Assembly (NCBI RefSeq): GCF_016735515.1
Contig: NZ_JAERQZ010000001.1
Coordinates: forward strand, 4,452,746-4,516,745
Direction of reading: 5' to 3'
From: Piscinibacter sp. HJYY11
Lineage (GTDB): Bacteria; Pseudomonadota; Gammaproteobacteria; Burkholderiales; Burkholderiaceae_C
DNA length: 64,000 nucleotides
Part shown: piece after piece, positions 47,506 through 56,605 of the stretch
Layout: each line of letters starts with the position of its first letter
How positions within the stretch are numbered: position 1 is the first letter of the stretch
The notes under the pieces: generated by a model
Seen by the model: only the letters and a program-made list of their open reading frames with translations
Told to the model about the DNA's origin: nothing
The model's database searches: none
Program-made: the position numbers and the translations under genes

Positions 47506-48050
47506 AAGCTTCGCCCGCCCTTGAACTGCCCTCGCGTGCTGCGCGTGCGGGCGGTGGCCTTTTCAATGGCCGAGAACGAACGCGCCGCATGCGCGTGGCA
47601 CACCGCGAGGCCCAGTGCATCGGCCGCGTCCTTGCCCGGCAGGCCGGGCAGCTTGAGCAGGCGCTTCACCATTTCCTGGATCTGCTCCTTGCGCGCATGG
47701 CCCGCGCCGACGATGGCCTTCTTCATCTGCAGTGCGGTGTACTCCGACACCTCGATGTTGCACGACACGAGGCCGGTGATCGCCGCGCCACGCGCCTGCC
47801 CGAGCAACAGCGTGCTCTGCGGGTTGACGTTGACGAACACGATCTCGATCGACGCGCAGGTCGGCTCATAGCGCGAGGCCACCTCGCGCACGCCGTCGTA
47901 GATGACCTTCAGGCGGCCGGGCAGGTCGCCCACGGCGACGGCGTCGGTCTTGATGGTGCCGCTGGCCACGTAGTGCAGCGTGCTGCCCTCGACATCGATC
48001 ACGCCGAAGCCGGTGGTGCGCAGGGCGGGGTCGATGCCCAGAATCCTCAT
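47502..48050 (-). CDS. ruvC: Holliday junction resolvase RuvC
   Basis: 182 residues from ATG 48050. Catalytic acids are Asp7 in [16 protein letters not shown], Glu in [20 protein letters not shown], and the C-terminal pair in [15 protein letters not shown]. It cuts Holliday junctions bound by RuvAB. It is the last gene of the minus-strand run from dusB, overlapping the CdsA-like gene by four bases. Confidence 0.96.
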   Translation of the reverse strand: MRILGIDPALRTTGFGVIDVEGSTLHYVASGTIKTDAVAVGDLPGRLKVIYDGVREVASRYEPTCASIEIVFVNVNPQSTLLLGQARGAAITGLVSCNIEVSEYTALQMKKAIVGAGHARKEQIQEMVKRLLKLPGLPGKDAADALGLAVCHAHAARSFSAIEKATARTRSTRGQFKGGRSF

Positions 48051-49030
48051 GCGCCAAAGTACCAGCGAAGCGAGTGGAAGAAAACAGGTGCGGCGAAACA
48101 AAGCGGCGCGACCCGGTCGAGCAGGCCGACCGCGCCCGTCACCGTGGCACGGCCACCCCAGTGGCGCACGCCGGCATCGCGCTTGAGCGCCTGCATCACC
48201 AGCTCGCCCAGCGTGCCGCAGCCGCCCGCGACGAAGCCGATGAAGATCGCCTGCGGTGCCTTGAACGGCGTGATCCAGTACAGCAGCCCGCCGACCAGGC
48301 CCGCGGCCAGCGCGCCGAGCGCCCAGGCCCGCCACGAGAAGGTGCGGCTGATGTGGCGCGCGGCCGGCAGCGTGCGGATGCGGCGCTTGACCGTGTGCTG
48401 CGCGATCTGCGCGGTGACGACCACCACCACGAGGTAGAGCACCAGGAAGGCGCCCCGGTCCTCGTAGTTGGGGAACTCGAGGAGCAGCAGCGCGGGTGCA
48501 TGGCTCATGCCGTACACGCACACCATCGTGCCCCACTGGATCTTGGCGGTGCGCTCGAGGAAGCGCGTGGCGTCGTTGCCGAACACGGCCAGGATCGGCA
48601 GCGCGGCGAACGCGTACACCGGGATGAACACGCTGAAGAGGTCGAAGAATCGCCCGCCGGCCAGCCAGTACTGCACCGGCAGCACGAAGAAGAAGGCCAT
48701 CAGCAACGCGCGGTGGTCGCCGCGGCGCGTGTGCGTAAGCGTGATGAACTCGCGCAGCGCCAGGAACGAGATGATGGCGAAGAGCAGCGTCGAGACGACG
48801 GCGCCGGTGGCCCACGAGATCCAGAACAGCAGCGTGCCGACCCACAGCGCGCGCATGTCGCGCCACATCGCATCGGTGGCTTCCTGCTTGTCGGGCGTGG
48901 CCTGCAGCGACTTCATGAAGGCCACCGCGGTGGCAAACGACAGGATGCCGAAGACGATGACGAAGAGCAGCCCGATCTGCTGCGAGATCGTGAGGCCCCT
49001 GAGCCACTGGCCGATGCTCGAGCCCATCAC
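48047..49030 (-). CDS. CdsA-like phosphatidate cytidylyltransferase (YnbB type)
   Basis: 327 residues (ATG 49030 or 49027). About eight transmembrane helices. The C-terminal family signature is degenerate but visible in [21 protein letters not shown] followed by [17 protein letters not shown]. It should make CDP-diacylglycerol from phosphatidate and CTP. It overlaps the upstream acyltransferase by four bases; the pair resembles acyltransferase-CdsA pairs for specialised phospholipids. The essential housekeeping cdsA is probably elsewhere. Confidence 0.85.
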   Translation of the reverse strand: MMGSSIGQWLRGLTISQQIGLLFVIVFGILSFATAVAFMKSLQATPDKQEATDAMWRDMRALWVGTLLFWISWATGAVVSTLLFAIISFLALREFITLTHTRRGDHRALLMAFFFVLPVQYWLAGGRFFDLFSVFIPVYAFAALPILAVFGNDATRFLERTAKIQWGTMVCVYGMSHAPALLLLEFPNYEDRGAFLVLYLVVVVVTAQIAQHTVKRRIRTLPAARHISRTFSWRAWALGALAAGLVGGLLYWITPFKAPQAIFIGFVAGGCGTLGELVMQALKRDAGVRHWGGRATVTGAVGLLDRVAPLCFAAPVFFHSLRWYFGA

Positions 49031-49647
49031 GACGCCACCTTGGCCAAGGCCATCACCGCCTCGCGTGCGCGGGCGAGGAAGGCGCGCTTGTCTTCACCCG
49101 GCTGCAGCTGCAGCGGCGCGCCGAAGGTCACCGAGCACAGGATGGGCACCGGCACCACTTCGCCCTTGGGCATGACGCGCTGCACGTTGTCGATCCAGGT
49201 CGGGATCAGCTGCACCTCGGGGAACTGCGCGGCCAGGTGGAACAGGCCTGCCTTGAAGGCCTGCGGCTCGCCCTTGTTGCCGCGCGTGCCCTCGGGGAAG
49301 ATGACCAGCGAGTCGCCGTTCTTCAGCGCCTCGACCAGCGGCTCCAGCGGGTCTTCGTCAGCGGTGCGCACGCGGCTCACATAGACCGCGTTGAAGATCT
49401 CGCGCGTGATCCAGTGCTTGAGCGGCGAGGAGGTCCAGTAGTCGCGCGCCGCGATGGGCCGGGTCACCGCCCGCAGGTCGCGCGGCAGCGAGGCCCAGAT
49501 CAGCACCCAGTCGAAGTGGCTCTGGTGGTTGGCGAAGTAGATGCGCTGCTCGGCCTTGGGCGGGCTGCCGTACCAGTGGCCTTGCGCGCCCGTGATGAGA
49601 CGGGCGAGAAAGGCGAGGATCAGGCCTGCCAGTTCGGGCAGCGTCAT
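49027..49647 (-). CDS. Lysophospholipid acyltransferase (PlsC family)
   Basis: 206 residues. An N-terminal hydrophobic segment precedes the HX4D motif NHQSHFD (His41, Asp46). A second block reads [16 protein letters not shown]. It should acylate a lysophospholipid, feeding the overlapping CdsA-like enzyme. It lies only two bases after purH ends, inside an otherwise nucleotide and nucleic-acid operon. Confidence 0.9.
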   Translation of the reverse strand: MTLPELAGLILAFLARLITGAQGHWYGSPPKAEQRIYFANHQSHFDWVLIWASLPRDLRAVTRPIAARDYWTSSPLKHWITREIFNAVYVSRVRTADEDPLEPLVEALKNGDSLVIFPEGTRGNKGEPQAFKAGLFHLAAQFPEVQLIPTWIDNVQRVMPKGEVVPVPILCSVTFGAPLQLQPGEDKRAFLARAREAVMALAKVAS

Positions 49648-49649
49648 GC

Positions 49650-51221
49650 TCAGTGACGGAAGTGGCGCACGCCCGTCAGGACCATGGCGATGCCATGTTC
49701 GTTTGCAGCGCCGATCACTTCCTCGTCGCGCACGCTGCCGCCCGGGTGGATCACGCTGGTCGCGCCGGCCTTCACCAGCTCATCCAGCGTGTCGCGGAAC
49801 GGGAAGAAGGCGTCGCTCGCGACGGCCGAGCCCTTCAACGACAGGCCCGCGGCCTCGGCCTTGATGCCGGCGATGCGCGCCGAGTCGAGCCGGCTCATCT
49901 GGCCGGCACCCACGCCGAGCGTCATGCCGCCAGCGCAGAAGACGATGGCGTTGCTCTTCACGTACTTGCCCACCGTCCAGGCGAAGAGCATGTCTTCGAG
50001 CTGCTGCTTGGTGGGCTGGGTCTTGGTGACGACCTTCAGGTCGGAGAGCTTGAGCTCATGGTTGTCGGCGCTCTGGATCAGGAGGCCCGAACCGATGCGC
50101 TTCACGTCCTGCGCATTGCGGCCTTGCTCCCACGCGGTGGTGCCGCCCTTCGGCAAGGCGATCTGCAGCACGCGCACGTTCTTCTTGACGGCGAAGATGT
50201 TGAGTGCATCCTGCGTGAACGACGGGGCGATCAGCACTTCCATGAACAATTTCGTGGCGTGCTCGGCGGTCGACGCATCCACCTCCGTGTTGAAGGCGAT
50301 GATGCCGCCAAAGGCCGAGGTCGGATCGGTCTTCAAGGCCTTGGCATAGGCCTCGGCCGCGTTGGCGCCGAGGGCCACGCCGCAGGGGTTCGCGTGCTTG
50401 ACGATCACGCAGGCGGGCGTGTCGAATGACTTCACGCATTCCCATGCCGCATCGGCATCGGCGATGTTGTTGTACGAGAGCTCCTTGCCCTGCAGCTGCT
50501 TGCCGGTCACGAGCGAGCCGGGCGCTGGGTTCAGGTCACGGTAGTAGGCGGCGGTCTGGTGCGGGTTCTCGCCATAGCGCAGGTCCTGCAGCTTGACGAA
50601 GCGGCCGTTGCTCTGCGCCGGGTACTCGGCGCGCGAGCCGTCGGGCTGCAGCGACGACAGGTAGTCGCTGATCGCGGCGTCGTAGTTCGAGATGCGGTTG
50701 AACGCCGCCACCGACAAGGCGAACTTCGTTTCCTTGCTCACGCTCTTGTTCGCCTTCAGCTCGGCGATCACCTGCGCGTACTGCGACGCATCGGTGAGCA
50801 CCGCCACGTCCTTCCAGTTCTTGGCAGCGGAACGCACCATGGCCGGGCCGCCGATGTCGATGTTCTCGATCGCGTCTTCCAGCGTGCAGCCGGGCTTGGC
50901 GACGGTGGCTTCGAAGGGGTAGAGGTTGACGCAGAGGATGTCGATCGGCGCGATGTTGTGCTTCTGGATCGCGGCCACGTGCTCGGGCAGGTCGCGGCGG
51001 GCCAGCAGGCCGCCGTGGATGGTCGGGTGCAGGGTCTTCACGCGACCGTCGAGCATCTCGGGAAAGCCGGTGTGGTCGGCCACCTCGGTCACGGGCAGGC
51101 CGGCGTCGGCCAGCAGCTTGGCGGTGCCGCCGGTCGAGAGCAGCTTCACGCCGAGCGCGTTCAGCTCGCGTGCGAAGTCGAGCACGCCGGTCTTGTCGGA
51201 AACGGAAATCAGGGCTTGCAT
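49650..51221 (-). CDS. purH: Bifunctional AICAR formyltransferase / IMP cyclohydrolase
   Basis: 523 residues, the last two steps of IMP synthesis. The N-terminal IMP cyclohydrolase half has [19 protein letters not shown] and [19 protein letters not shown]. The C-terminal transformylase half has [30 protein letters not shown] and SDAFFPFRD. It follows fis by 14 bases on the minus strand, the conserved dusB-fis-purH order. Confidence 0.97.
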   Translation of the reverse strand: MQALISVSDKTGVLDFARELNALGVKLLSTGGTAKLLADAGLPVTEVADHTGFPEMLDGRVKTLHPTIHGGLLARRDLPEHVAAIQKHNIAPIDILCVNLYPFEATVAKPGCTLEDAIENIDIGGPAMVRSAAKNWKDVAVLTDASQYAQVIAELKANKSVSKETKFALSVAAFNRISNYDAAISDYLSSLQPDGSRAEYPAQSNGRFVKLQDLRYGENPHQTAAYYRDLNPAPGSLVTGKQLQGKELSYNNIADADAAWECVKSFDTPACVIVKHANPCGVALGANAAEAYAKALKTDPTSAFGGIIAFNTEVDASTAEHATKLFMEVLIAPSFTQDALNIFAVKKNVRVLQIALPKGGTTAWEQGRNAQDVKRIGSGLLIQSADNHELKLSDLKVVTKTQPTKQQLEDMLFAWTVGKYVKSNAIVFCAGGMTLGVGAGQMSRLDSARIAGIKAEAAGLSLKGSAVASDAFFPFRDTLDELVKAGATSVIHPGGSVRDEEVIGAANEHGIAMVLTGVRHFRH

Positions 51222-51235
51222 GAGAGGCGTCTTCT

Positions 51236-51472
51236 TTATTTAACGAGCTTGTGGTCGAGCAGCTTGCGCCGCAGCGTGTTGCGGTTGATGCCCAGCCATT
51301 CGGCGGCGCGGCTCTGGTTGCCGTCGGCGTGTTTCATCACCACGTCGAGCAACGGCTTCTCAACCACCTTGAGGATCATGTCGTACATGGCGGTGGGCTC
51401 CACGCCGCGCAGGTCCTTGAAATAGGCCTCGAGGCTGTCCCTCACGCACTCTTCTATGTGTTTTTTGCTCAT
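51236..51472 (-). CDS. fis: DNA-binding protein Fis
   Basis: 78 residues from ATG 51472. The C-terminal helix-turn-helix [20 protein letters not shown] is the Fis/NtrC-type DNA-binding motif. It is shorter than the 98-residue enterobacterial protein, as is usual in betaproteobacteria, lacking much of the N-terminal beta-hairpin. It is a nucleoid protein that affects rRNA and recombination genes. Its start overlaps the dusB stop by four bases. Confidence 0.95.
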   Translation of the reverse strand: MSKKHIEECVRDSLEAYFKDLRGVEPTAMYDMILKVVEKPLLDVVMKHADGNQSRAAEWLGINRNTLRRKLLDHKLVK

Positions 51473-52512
51473 GCTTCTTGTTCGATGAGGAGGTCGTCGT
51501 CTGCTGCGTGGCTCGTGGCCGGCAGCCGTGGGTGCTTGTCGGCGAGCTGGTCGAACCAGTCGGTCACCGCCTGGACCTGCGTGTCGCAGGTTTCCAGCTT
51601 GTTCATGAAAGCGCGGAAGTCTTCGCCGCCTGGCAGCGCGCGCACGGCCCAGCCGATGTGCTTGCGGGCGGTGCGCACGCCGGTGTATTCGCCGTAGAGG
51701 TCGTAATGCTCGTGCAGGTGCTCGAGCAGCCAGGTCTTGGCCTGCAGCACCTCGGGCGCCGGCAGGTGCTCGCCGGTCTCGAGGAAGTGCGCGATCTCGC
51801 GGAAGATCCACGGCCGGCCCTGTGCGGCGCGGCCGACCATGATCGCGTCGGCCTTCGTCACGGCGAGCACGTCGCGTGCCTTCTCGGGACTGTCGATGTC
51901 GCCATTGGCCACGACCGGAATGTCGACCGCGGCCTTCACCGCCGCGATGGTGTCGTACTCGGCATGGCCGCCATAGCCTTGCTCGCGCGTGCGGCCGTGC
52001 ACTGTGACCATCGCAACGCCGGCCGATTCAGCCACGCGTGCAAGCCGCACGGCATTGCGCTCGGCCTGGCACCAGCCGGTGCGCATCTTCAGCGTGACCG
52101 GCACCTTGTGCGGTGCACACGCGGCGACCACCGCTTCGATGATCGCCGTGGCGAGCGGCTCGTCCTGCATCAGCGCGGAGCCCGCCCACTTCGTGCACAC
52201 CTTCTTGGCCGGGCAGCCCATGTTGATGTCGATGATCTGCGCGCCACGGTCGATGTTGTAGGCCGCGGCCTCGGCCATCATCTGCGGCTCGGTGCCCGCG
52301 ATCTGCACCGCGATCGGTGCGACCTCGCCGTCATGGTTGGCGCGGCGCGAGGTCTTGAGGCTCGTCCACAGGTCGCGGCGCGAGGTGACCATCTCGCTCA
52401 CCGCGTAGCCTGCGCCCAGCCGCTTGCACAGCTGGCGGAACGGCCGATCGGTCACGCCCGCCATCGGGGCGGCGAACAGGTTGTTCGCGAGGTGGATGTG
52501 GCCGATCTGCAT
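51469..52512 (-). CDS. dusB: tRNA-dihydrouridine synthase B
   Basis: 347 residues, FMN-dependent TIM barrel. The N-terminal LFAAPMAGVTDRPFRQLC and the catalytic Cys in NMGCPAKKVC are DUS signatures; VVANGDIDSPEKA and GRAAQGRPWIFREI bind FMN phosphate. It reduces uridine at specific D-loop positions of tRNA. It is the first gene of the dusB-fis-purH run. Confidence 0.95.
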   Translation of the reverse strand: MQIGHIHLANNLFAAPMAGVTDRPFRQLCKRLGAGYAVSEMVTSRRDLWTSLKTSRRANHDGEVAPIAVQIAGTEPQMMAEAAAYNIDRGAQIIDINMGCPAKKVCTKWAGSALMQDEPLATAIIEAVVAACAPHKVPVTLKMRTGWCQAERNAVRLARVAESAGVAMVTVHGRTREQGYGGHAEYDTIAAVKAAVDIPVVANGDIDSPEKARDVLAVTKADAIMVGRAAQGRPWIFREIAHFLETGEHLPAPEVLQAKTWLLEHLHEHYDLYGEYTGVRTARKHIGWAVRALPGGEDFRAFMNKLETCDTQVQAVTDWFDQLADKHPRLPATSHAADDDLLIEQEA

Positions 52513-52560
52513 GGGTGAGAAGAGATGAAGAGTCGGCCGGGCTGCTCAAAAAGGAGGCAG

Positions 52561-52566
52561 AGTATA
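52561..52566 (-). promoter_or_regulatory. Candidate -10 box for the dusB-fis-purH operon
   Basis: On the minus strand the sequence reads TATACT, 48 bases before the dusB ATG. The flanking CCTGTAGGTTTCAGG (minus strand) is an imperfect palindrome and could be a regulator site. No good -35 hexamer was found. Confidence 0.4.
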
Positions 52567-52607
52567 AGCCCTGAAACCTACAGGCTTTGTGTCCAAAACC
52601 CGCTCTA

Positions 52608-52613
52608 GATAAT
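52608..52613 (+). promoter_or_regulatory. Candidate -10 box (GATAAT) before the YqaA-like gene
   Basis: GATAAT ends seven bases before the ATG at 52621, predicting transcription to begin at the start codon. It overlaps an in-frame ATG at 52612, which argues for the downstream start. Confidence 0.35.
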
Positions 52614-52620
52614 GCGTGGG

Positions 52621-53106
52621 ATGGAAGCCTGGATCGAGTCGTTGTTGTCTCTGTTGGCATTGCCCCAGTTCGGGTTGAGCACCGTCTTCATCGTTGCCTT
52701 CATCTCCGCGACCTTGCTCCCCGTGGGCTCCGAGCCCGCCGTGTTCGGGCTCGTGAAACTCAACCCCGAGCTCTTCTGGCCCGCGGTGTTGGTGGCCACT
52801 GCCGGCAACACGCTTGGCGGCATGGTCACCTACTGGATGGGCTATGGCGCGGAGCGTGCCTACGAGAAGGTGGCACACCATGAGCCACGCGAAGCGCGAG
52901 TGCTCACGTGGCTGCGCCAGTTCGGTGCCAAGGCCTGCCTGATGTCGTGGCTGCCTCTCTTTGGAGACCCGCTGTGTGGCGTGGCCGGTTGGATGCGGCT
53001 GCCGTTTTGGCCGTGTGTGCTCTACATGGCGATCGGCAAGTTCGGGCGCTACCTCGTGATGACGGCGGTGCTGCTGTGGATGTGGCCGGGGCAGTACGGC
53101 GGGTGA
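52621..53106 (+). CDS. YqaA-like membrane protein (VTT/DedA-related)
   Basis: 161 residues from ATG 52621; ATG 52612 would add three residues. About four hydrophobic helices. STVFIVAFISATLLPVGSEP and a downstream FGDPLCGVAGWMRLPFW resemble the re-entrant loop motifs of the SNARE-associated/DedA superfamily. The related proteins are linked to lipid scrambling or membrane homeostasis. The substrate is unknown. It is divergent from dusB. Confidence 0.85.
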   Translation: MEAWIESLLSLLALPQFGLSTVFIVAFISATLLPVGSEPAVFGLVKLNPELFWPAVLVATAGNTLGGMVTYWMGYGAERAYEKVAHHEPREARVLTWLRQFGAKACLMSWLPLFGDPLCGVAGWMRLPFWPCVLYMAIGKFGRYLVMTAVLLWMWPGQYGG

Positions 53107-53223
53107 GCGAGGGTTCGGCGGCGCGCGATTTGTCAGAAAGTCGACGCTTCGCCGGCATGGCGTCGTATCGGCGTGGCTTGTGCATGGCACGATGAAACGG
53201 TCGCCCTTGACCAAGAGGTCTCC

Positions 53224-53781
53224 ATGCCCATCAAGTCCCCGCAGCCTCGCGCCAGACGCATGAACTGGTTCGATCGGCTCAAGAGCCTGTTCCAGAAGTC
53301 CGAGGCCGCGCCGCCCAGCTTGACCCAGGTGCTCGGCAAGGCCGGCTCGCGCCGCAGCGGCAAGAGCGGCAAGGCCCCCGGCAAGAACGCCGCGAACGTG
53401 TCGCACATGCTCAAGGCCCTGAAGGTGGTGCTCGACCAGCACGGGGCTTCGCGCTCGGTGCTGGCGCACCTGAGCGTGGTGGAGCAGGCGCTCGGGCACG
53501 GTGGCCTGCACGCGCTGGAGGACGTGCCGGCCGATGTGCTCGGCAAGGCCTTGTCGCAGCTCGAGATGCTGGTGTCGGACTGGTCCGAAGCGGGCATCGC
53601 TGCCCTGCGTGCGCAGATCAAGGCCGCGATGGCCAAGCCGGGCCGCATCGACGTGCGCGGCACCTCCTCGAAGAAGTCGACCGACTTCGACAACAGCCGG
53701 CTGCAGGTGAACGAAGCCAGCGTCTCCGTCTTCATGGAAGCGCGGGCACGCTGGGAAACCTCGCTGACCGGCGGGCGCTGA
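53224..53781 (+). CDS. Hypothetical basic protein, unrecognised
   Basis: 185 residues from ATG 53224, which has AAGAGG at a good distance; an upstream in-frame start adds 17 unlikely residues. The first 60 residues are basic and low-complexity (RRSGKSGKAPGKN). The middle is helical with a heptad-like pattern, and the C-terminus reads NEASVSVFMEARARWE. No membrane helix or signal peptide is present. I do not recognise a family. It is followed by a strong terminator, then a convergent phasin gene. Confidence 0.7.
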   Translation: MPIKSPQPRARRMNWFDRLKSLFQKSEAAPPSLTQVLGKAGSRRSGKSGKAPGKNAANVSHMLKALKVVLDQHGASRSVLAHLSVVEQALGHGGLHALEDVPADVLGKALSQLEMLVSDWSEAGIAALRAQIKAAMAKPGRIDVRGTSSKKSTDFDNSRLQVNEASVSVFMEARARWETSLTGGR

Positions 53782-53802
53782 CGGCAACGCCGCCGCGGAA
53801 AA

Positions 53803-53830
53803 GACAAAGGGCGCCGAGGCGCCCTTTGTC
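53803..53830. terminator. 13-bp hairpin terminator between the hypothetical and phasin genes
   Basis: GACAAAGGGCGCC (53803-53815), GA, GGCGCCCTTTGTC (53818-53830). The stem is perfect and has A-rich and T-rich outer ends, serving two convergent genes. Confidence 0.8.
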
Positions 53831-53845
53831 GTTGCTGCAGCGTGT

Positions 53846-54370
53846 TCAGGCCGTCTTGCGGGCGGCCTTCTTGGCGGCCGGCTTGGCGGCCGTCTTCGTC
53901 GCCGTCGTCTTGGTGGCGCTCGTGCGGGGCGCCGCCGGGGCCTTGCCGGCCTTGGCCAGCTGCGCGCTCAGCTCGTCGATGCGCTTGTGGAGCGCTTCCA
54001 CGTCCTTCGCGCTCGGCACGCCCAGCTTGGCCAGCGCCTTGGCGGTGCGCTCCTCGAAGATCGACTCGAGCTTGTCCCAGTGCTGGCCGGCCTTGGTGGT
54101 CACTTCGCCGGCCATGCCGGTCATCTTGCTGGCCATCTCGTTGAGCTTGCCTTCGGCAACGCTCTGCGTCTTCTTCTGAAGCGTCACGCCTTCCTTCACC
54201 AGCGCCTCGAAGACCTTGCCGCCTTCTTCCTGCGCCTTGGAAAAGGCGCCCAGGCCGGCGAGCCAGATCTGCTGGGCCGAGTCCTTCACCGTGGCGGCGA
54301 ACTGGCTGTCGAGCAGGCTTGCGGGCGACGCGGCCTTCTTGTCGGCCATCTGCTTGAGTTTCTTGACCAT
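53846..54370 (-). CDS. Phasin-family polyhydroxyalkanoate granule protein with basic tail
   Basis: 174 residues from ATG 54370, preceded by AGGA. Residues about 10-110 form the helical phasin domain (QIWLAGLGAFSKAQEEGGKVFEALVKEG split by the family as two helices). The last 35 residues are Ala/Lys/Thr-rich (KTAAKPAAKKAARKTA), like the histone H1-like tails of PhaF/PhaM proteins that touch DNA. It should coat storage granules and perhaps tie them to the nucleoid. It is divergent from the fatty acyl reductase gene. Confidence 0.88.
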   Translation of the reverse strand: MVKKLKQMADKKAASPASLLDSQFAATVKDSAQQIWLAGLGAFSKAQEEGGKVFEALVKEGVTLQKKTQSVAEGKLNEMASKMTGMAGEVTTKAGQHWDKLESIFEERTAKALAKLGVPSAKDVEALHKRIDELSAQLAKAGKAPAAPRTSATKTTATKTAAKPAAKKAARKTA

Positions 54371-54574
54371 GGTCTCGTTCCTGTGAGTGGTGGATGAAGA
54401 AAGACGGTGCGCCGTCGCGGCACGAGGCGCCACTATAGGAGCGAGCGCGGCGCATGGCACCTGCTTTCTCTAGTGAGAGCCCCCAAGCGCCATCGGCGTC
54501 GAGGCTCGGGAAACTTCGCAGGGCATGCGCTTGCCTTTGGACAAGAATTCGCCCGTCATCCACAGGAGGAACGC

Positions 54575-56572
54575 ATGCAGTATTTCGTGACCGGAGCCAC
54601 CGGGTTCATCGGCAAACGCCTCGTCAAGACCTTGCTGCAGCGACGCGGTGCGACCGTGCACTTCCTGCTGCGCGAGGGCAGCGAGAGCAAGCTCCAGGCG
54701 CTGCTCGAGTACTGGGGCGCGCCAGAAGGCCGCGCCGTGCCGGTGTATGGCGACCTGACCGCCAAGAAGCTGGGCGTCTCGGCCGACGTGATCAAGAAGC
54801 TCAAGGGCCACATCGACCACGTCTACCACCTCGCGGCGGTGTACGACCTCAAGGCCGATGAAGAAGCGCAGGTGCAGGTCAACATCGACGGCACGCGCAA
54901 CCTGGTCGAGTTCGCGAAGGCCATCGACGCCGGCCACCTGCACCACGTGAGCAGCATCGCCGCGGCAGGCCTCTACGAAGGCGTGTTCCGCGAAGACATG
55001 TTCGACGAGGCCGAGAACCTCGACCACCCGTATTTCATGACCAAGCACGAGAGCGAGAAGATCGTGCGCACCGAGAGCAAGGTGCCCTGGACGGTCTACC
55101 GCCCCGCGCTCGTGGTCGGCGACTCGCAGACCGGCGAGATGGACAAGATCGACGGGCCGTACTACTTCTTCAAGCTCATCCAGCGCATGCGTCAGCTGCT
55201 GCCGCCGTGGATGCCGAGCATCGGCTTGGAGGGCGGGCGCATCAACATCGTGCCGGTCGACTTCGTGGTGAGCGCGCTCGACCACATCAGCCACAGCAAG
55301 GCCGAGCTCGACAAGAAGTGCTTCCACCTCGTCGACCCCGAGGGCTACCGCGTGGGTGACGTGCTCGACACCTTCAGCAAGGCCGCGCACGCACCGAAGA
55401 TGAACCTCTTCATCAATGCGGCGCTGCTGGGCTTCATCCCCAAGGGCGTGAAGAAGGGCCTGATGGCCATTGCGCCGGTGCGCCGCGTGCGCAACGCGGT
55501 GATGAAGGACCTGGGCCTGCCCGAAGACATCTTCACCTTCATCAACTACCCCACTCGCTTCGACTGCCGCGACACGCTCGCGGCGCTCAAGGGAAGCGGG
55601 ATCGCCTGCCCGAAGCTGCCCGACTACGCCTGGCGCGTGTGGGACTACTGGGAGCGCCACCTCGACCCGGCGCTCTTCGTCGACCGCAGCCTGCGCGGCA
55701 CGGTGGGCGGCAAGGTGGTGCTGGTGACGGGCGGCTCGTCGGGCATCGGGCTGGCGGCGGCGATCAAGTTCGCCGAGGCCGGGGCCATCACCATCATCTG
55801 TGCGCGTGACGAGGCCAAGCTGGCGGAGGCGAAGAAGGAGATCATGGCCGCAGCCGGCAAAGGTGCCAACGTGGCCACCTACTCGGCCGACATCGCCGAT
55901 GAAGCCAGCTGCGCCGGCCTCATCACCTGGCTGACCGACACCTATGGCGGGGTCGACTTCCTCATCAACAACGCGGGCCGCTCCATCCGCCGCGCGATCG
56001 AGAGCAGCTACGACCGCTTCCATGACTTCGAGCGCACGATGCAGCTCAACTATTTCGGCTGCCTGCGCGTGACCATGGGGCTGCTGCCCGGCATGGTGGC
56101 GAAGAAGAAGGGCCATATCGTCAACATCAGCTCCATTGGCGTGCTGACGAATGCGCCGCGCTTCTCGGCCTATGTGGCGAGCAAGGCAGCACTCGATGCC
56201 TGGACGCGCTGTGCGTCGAGCGAGTACGCCGACACCGGCATCACCTTCACCACGATCAACATGCCGCTGGTGCGCACACCGATGATCGCGCCGACCAAGA
56301 TCTACAACAACGTGCCGACGCTGGCGCCCGAAGAGGCGGCGGACATGATTGCCGAGGCCTGCGTGGACAAGCCGGTGCGGATTGCGACTCGCCTGGGCAT
56401 CACCGGGGAGGTGCTGCATGCGCTCTTGCCGCGGGTGGCGCAGATCGTGATGAACACGAGCTTCCGGATGTTCCCCGACAGTTCTGCGGCCAAGGGCGAC
56501 AAGAGTGGGAAGCCGACGCTCTCGCCGGAGGCGGTGGCGCTGCAGCAGATGATGCGGGGCATCCACTTCTGA
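54575..56572 (+). CDS. Two-domain fatty acyl-CoA reductase (alcohol-forming type)
   Basis: 665 residues; AGGAGG precedes ATG 54575. The N-terminal extended SDR domain has FVTGATGFIG (5-14) and Y153xxxK157. A C-terminal classical SDR domain has TGGSSGIG (385-392), NNAGRS, and Y533xxxK537. Between them lies YAWRVWDYWERHLDP. Domain order, length and motifs match, from memory, the Marinobacter enzymes that reduce fatty acyl-CoA through the aldehyde to the alcohol. It would supply alcohols for wax esters or other lipids. The neighbouring phasin fits storage-lipid metabolism. An aldehyde-only product is possible. Confidence 0.82.
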   Translation: MQYFVTGATGFIGKRLVKTLLQRRGATVHFLLREGSESKLQALLEYWGAPEGRAVPVYGDLTAKKLGVSADVIKKLKGHIDHVYHLAAVYDLKADEEAQVQVNIDGTRNLVEFAKAIDAGHLHHVSSIAAAGLYEGVFREDMFDEAENLDHPYFMTKHESEKIVRTESKVPWTVYRPALVVGDSQTGEMDKIDGPYYFFKLIQRMRQLLPPWMPSIGLEGGRINIVPVDFVVSALDHISHSKAELDKKCFHLVDPEGYRVGDVLDTFSKAAHAPKMNLFINAALLGFIPKGVKKGLMAIAPVRRVRNAVMKDLGLPEDIFTFINYPTRFDCRDTLAALKGSGIACPKLPDYAWRVWDYWERHLDPALFVDRSLRGTVGGKVVLVTGGSSGIGLAAAIKFAEAGAITIICARDEAKLAEAKKEIMAAAGKGANVATYSADIADEASCAGLITWLTDTYGGVDFLINNAGRSIRRAIESSYDRFHDFERTMQLNYFGCLRVTMGLLPGMVAKKKGHIVNISSIGVLTNAPRFSAYVASKAALDAWTRCASSEYADTGITFTTINMPLVRTPMIAPTKIYNNVPTLAPEEAADMIAEACVDKPVRIATRLGITGEVLHALLPRVAQIVMNTSFRMFPDSSAAKGDKSGKPTLSPEAVALQQMMRGIHF

Positions 56573-56593
56573 GTTGAAGCAGCCGGGCGCGGC

Positions 56594-56599
56594 GACAAT
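56594..56599 (+). promoter_or_regulatory. Candidate -10 box (GACAAT) before the RlmN-like gene
   Basis: GACAAT ends six bases before ATG 56606, predicting a start site at the A of the ATG. No Shine-Dalgarno sequence is present. The gap after the reductase gene is only 33 bases, so read-through is also possible. Confidence 0.3.
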
Positions 56600-56605
56600 C
56601 GCCGC

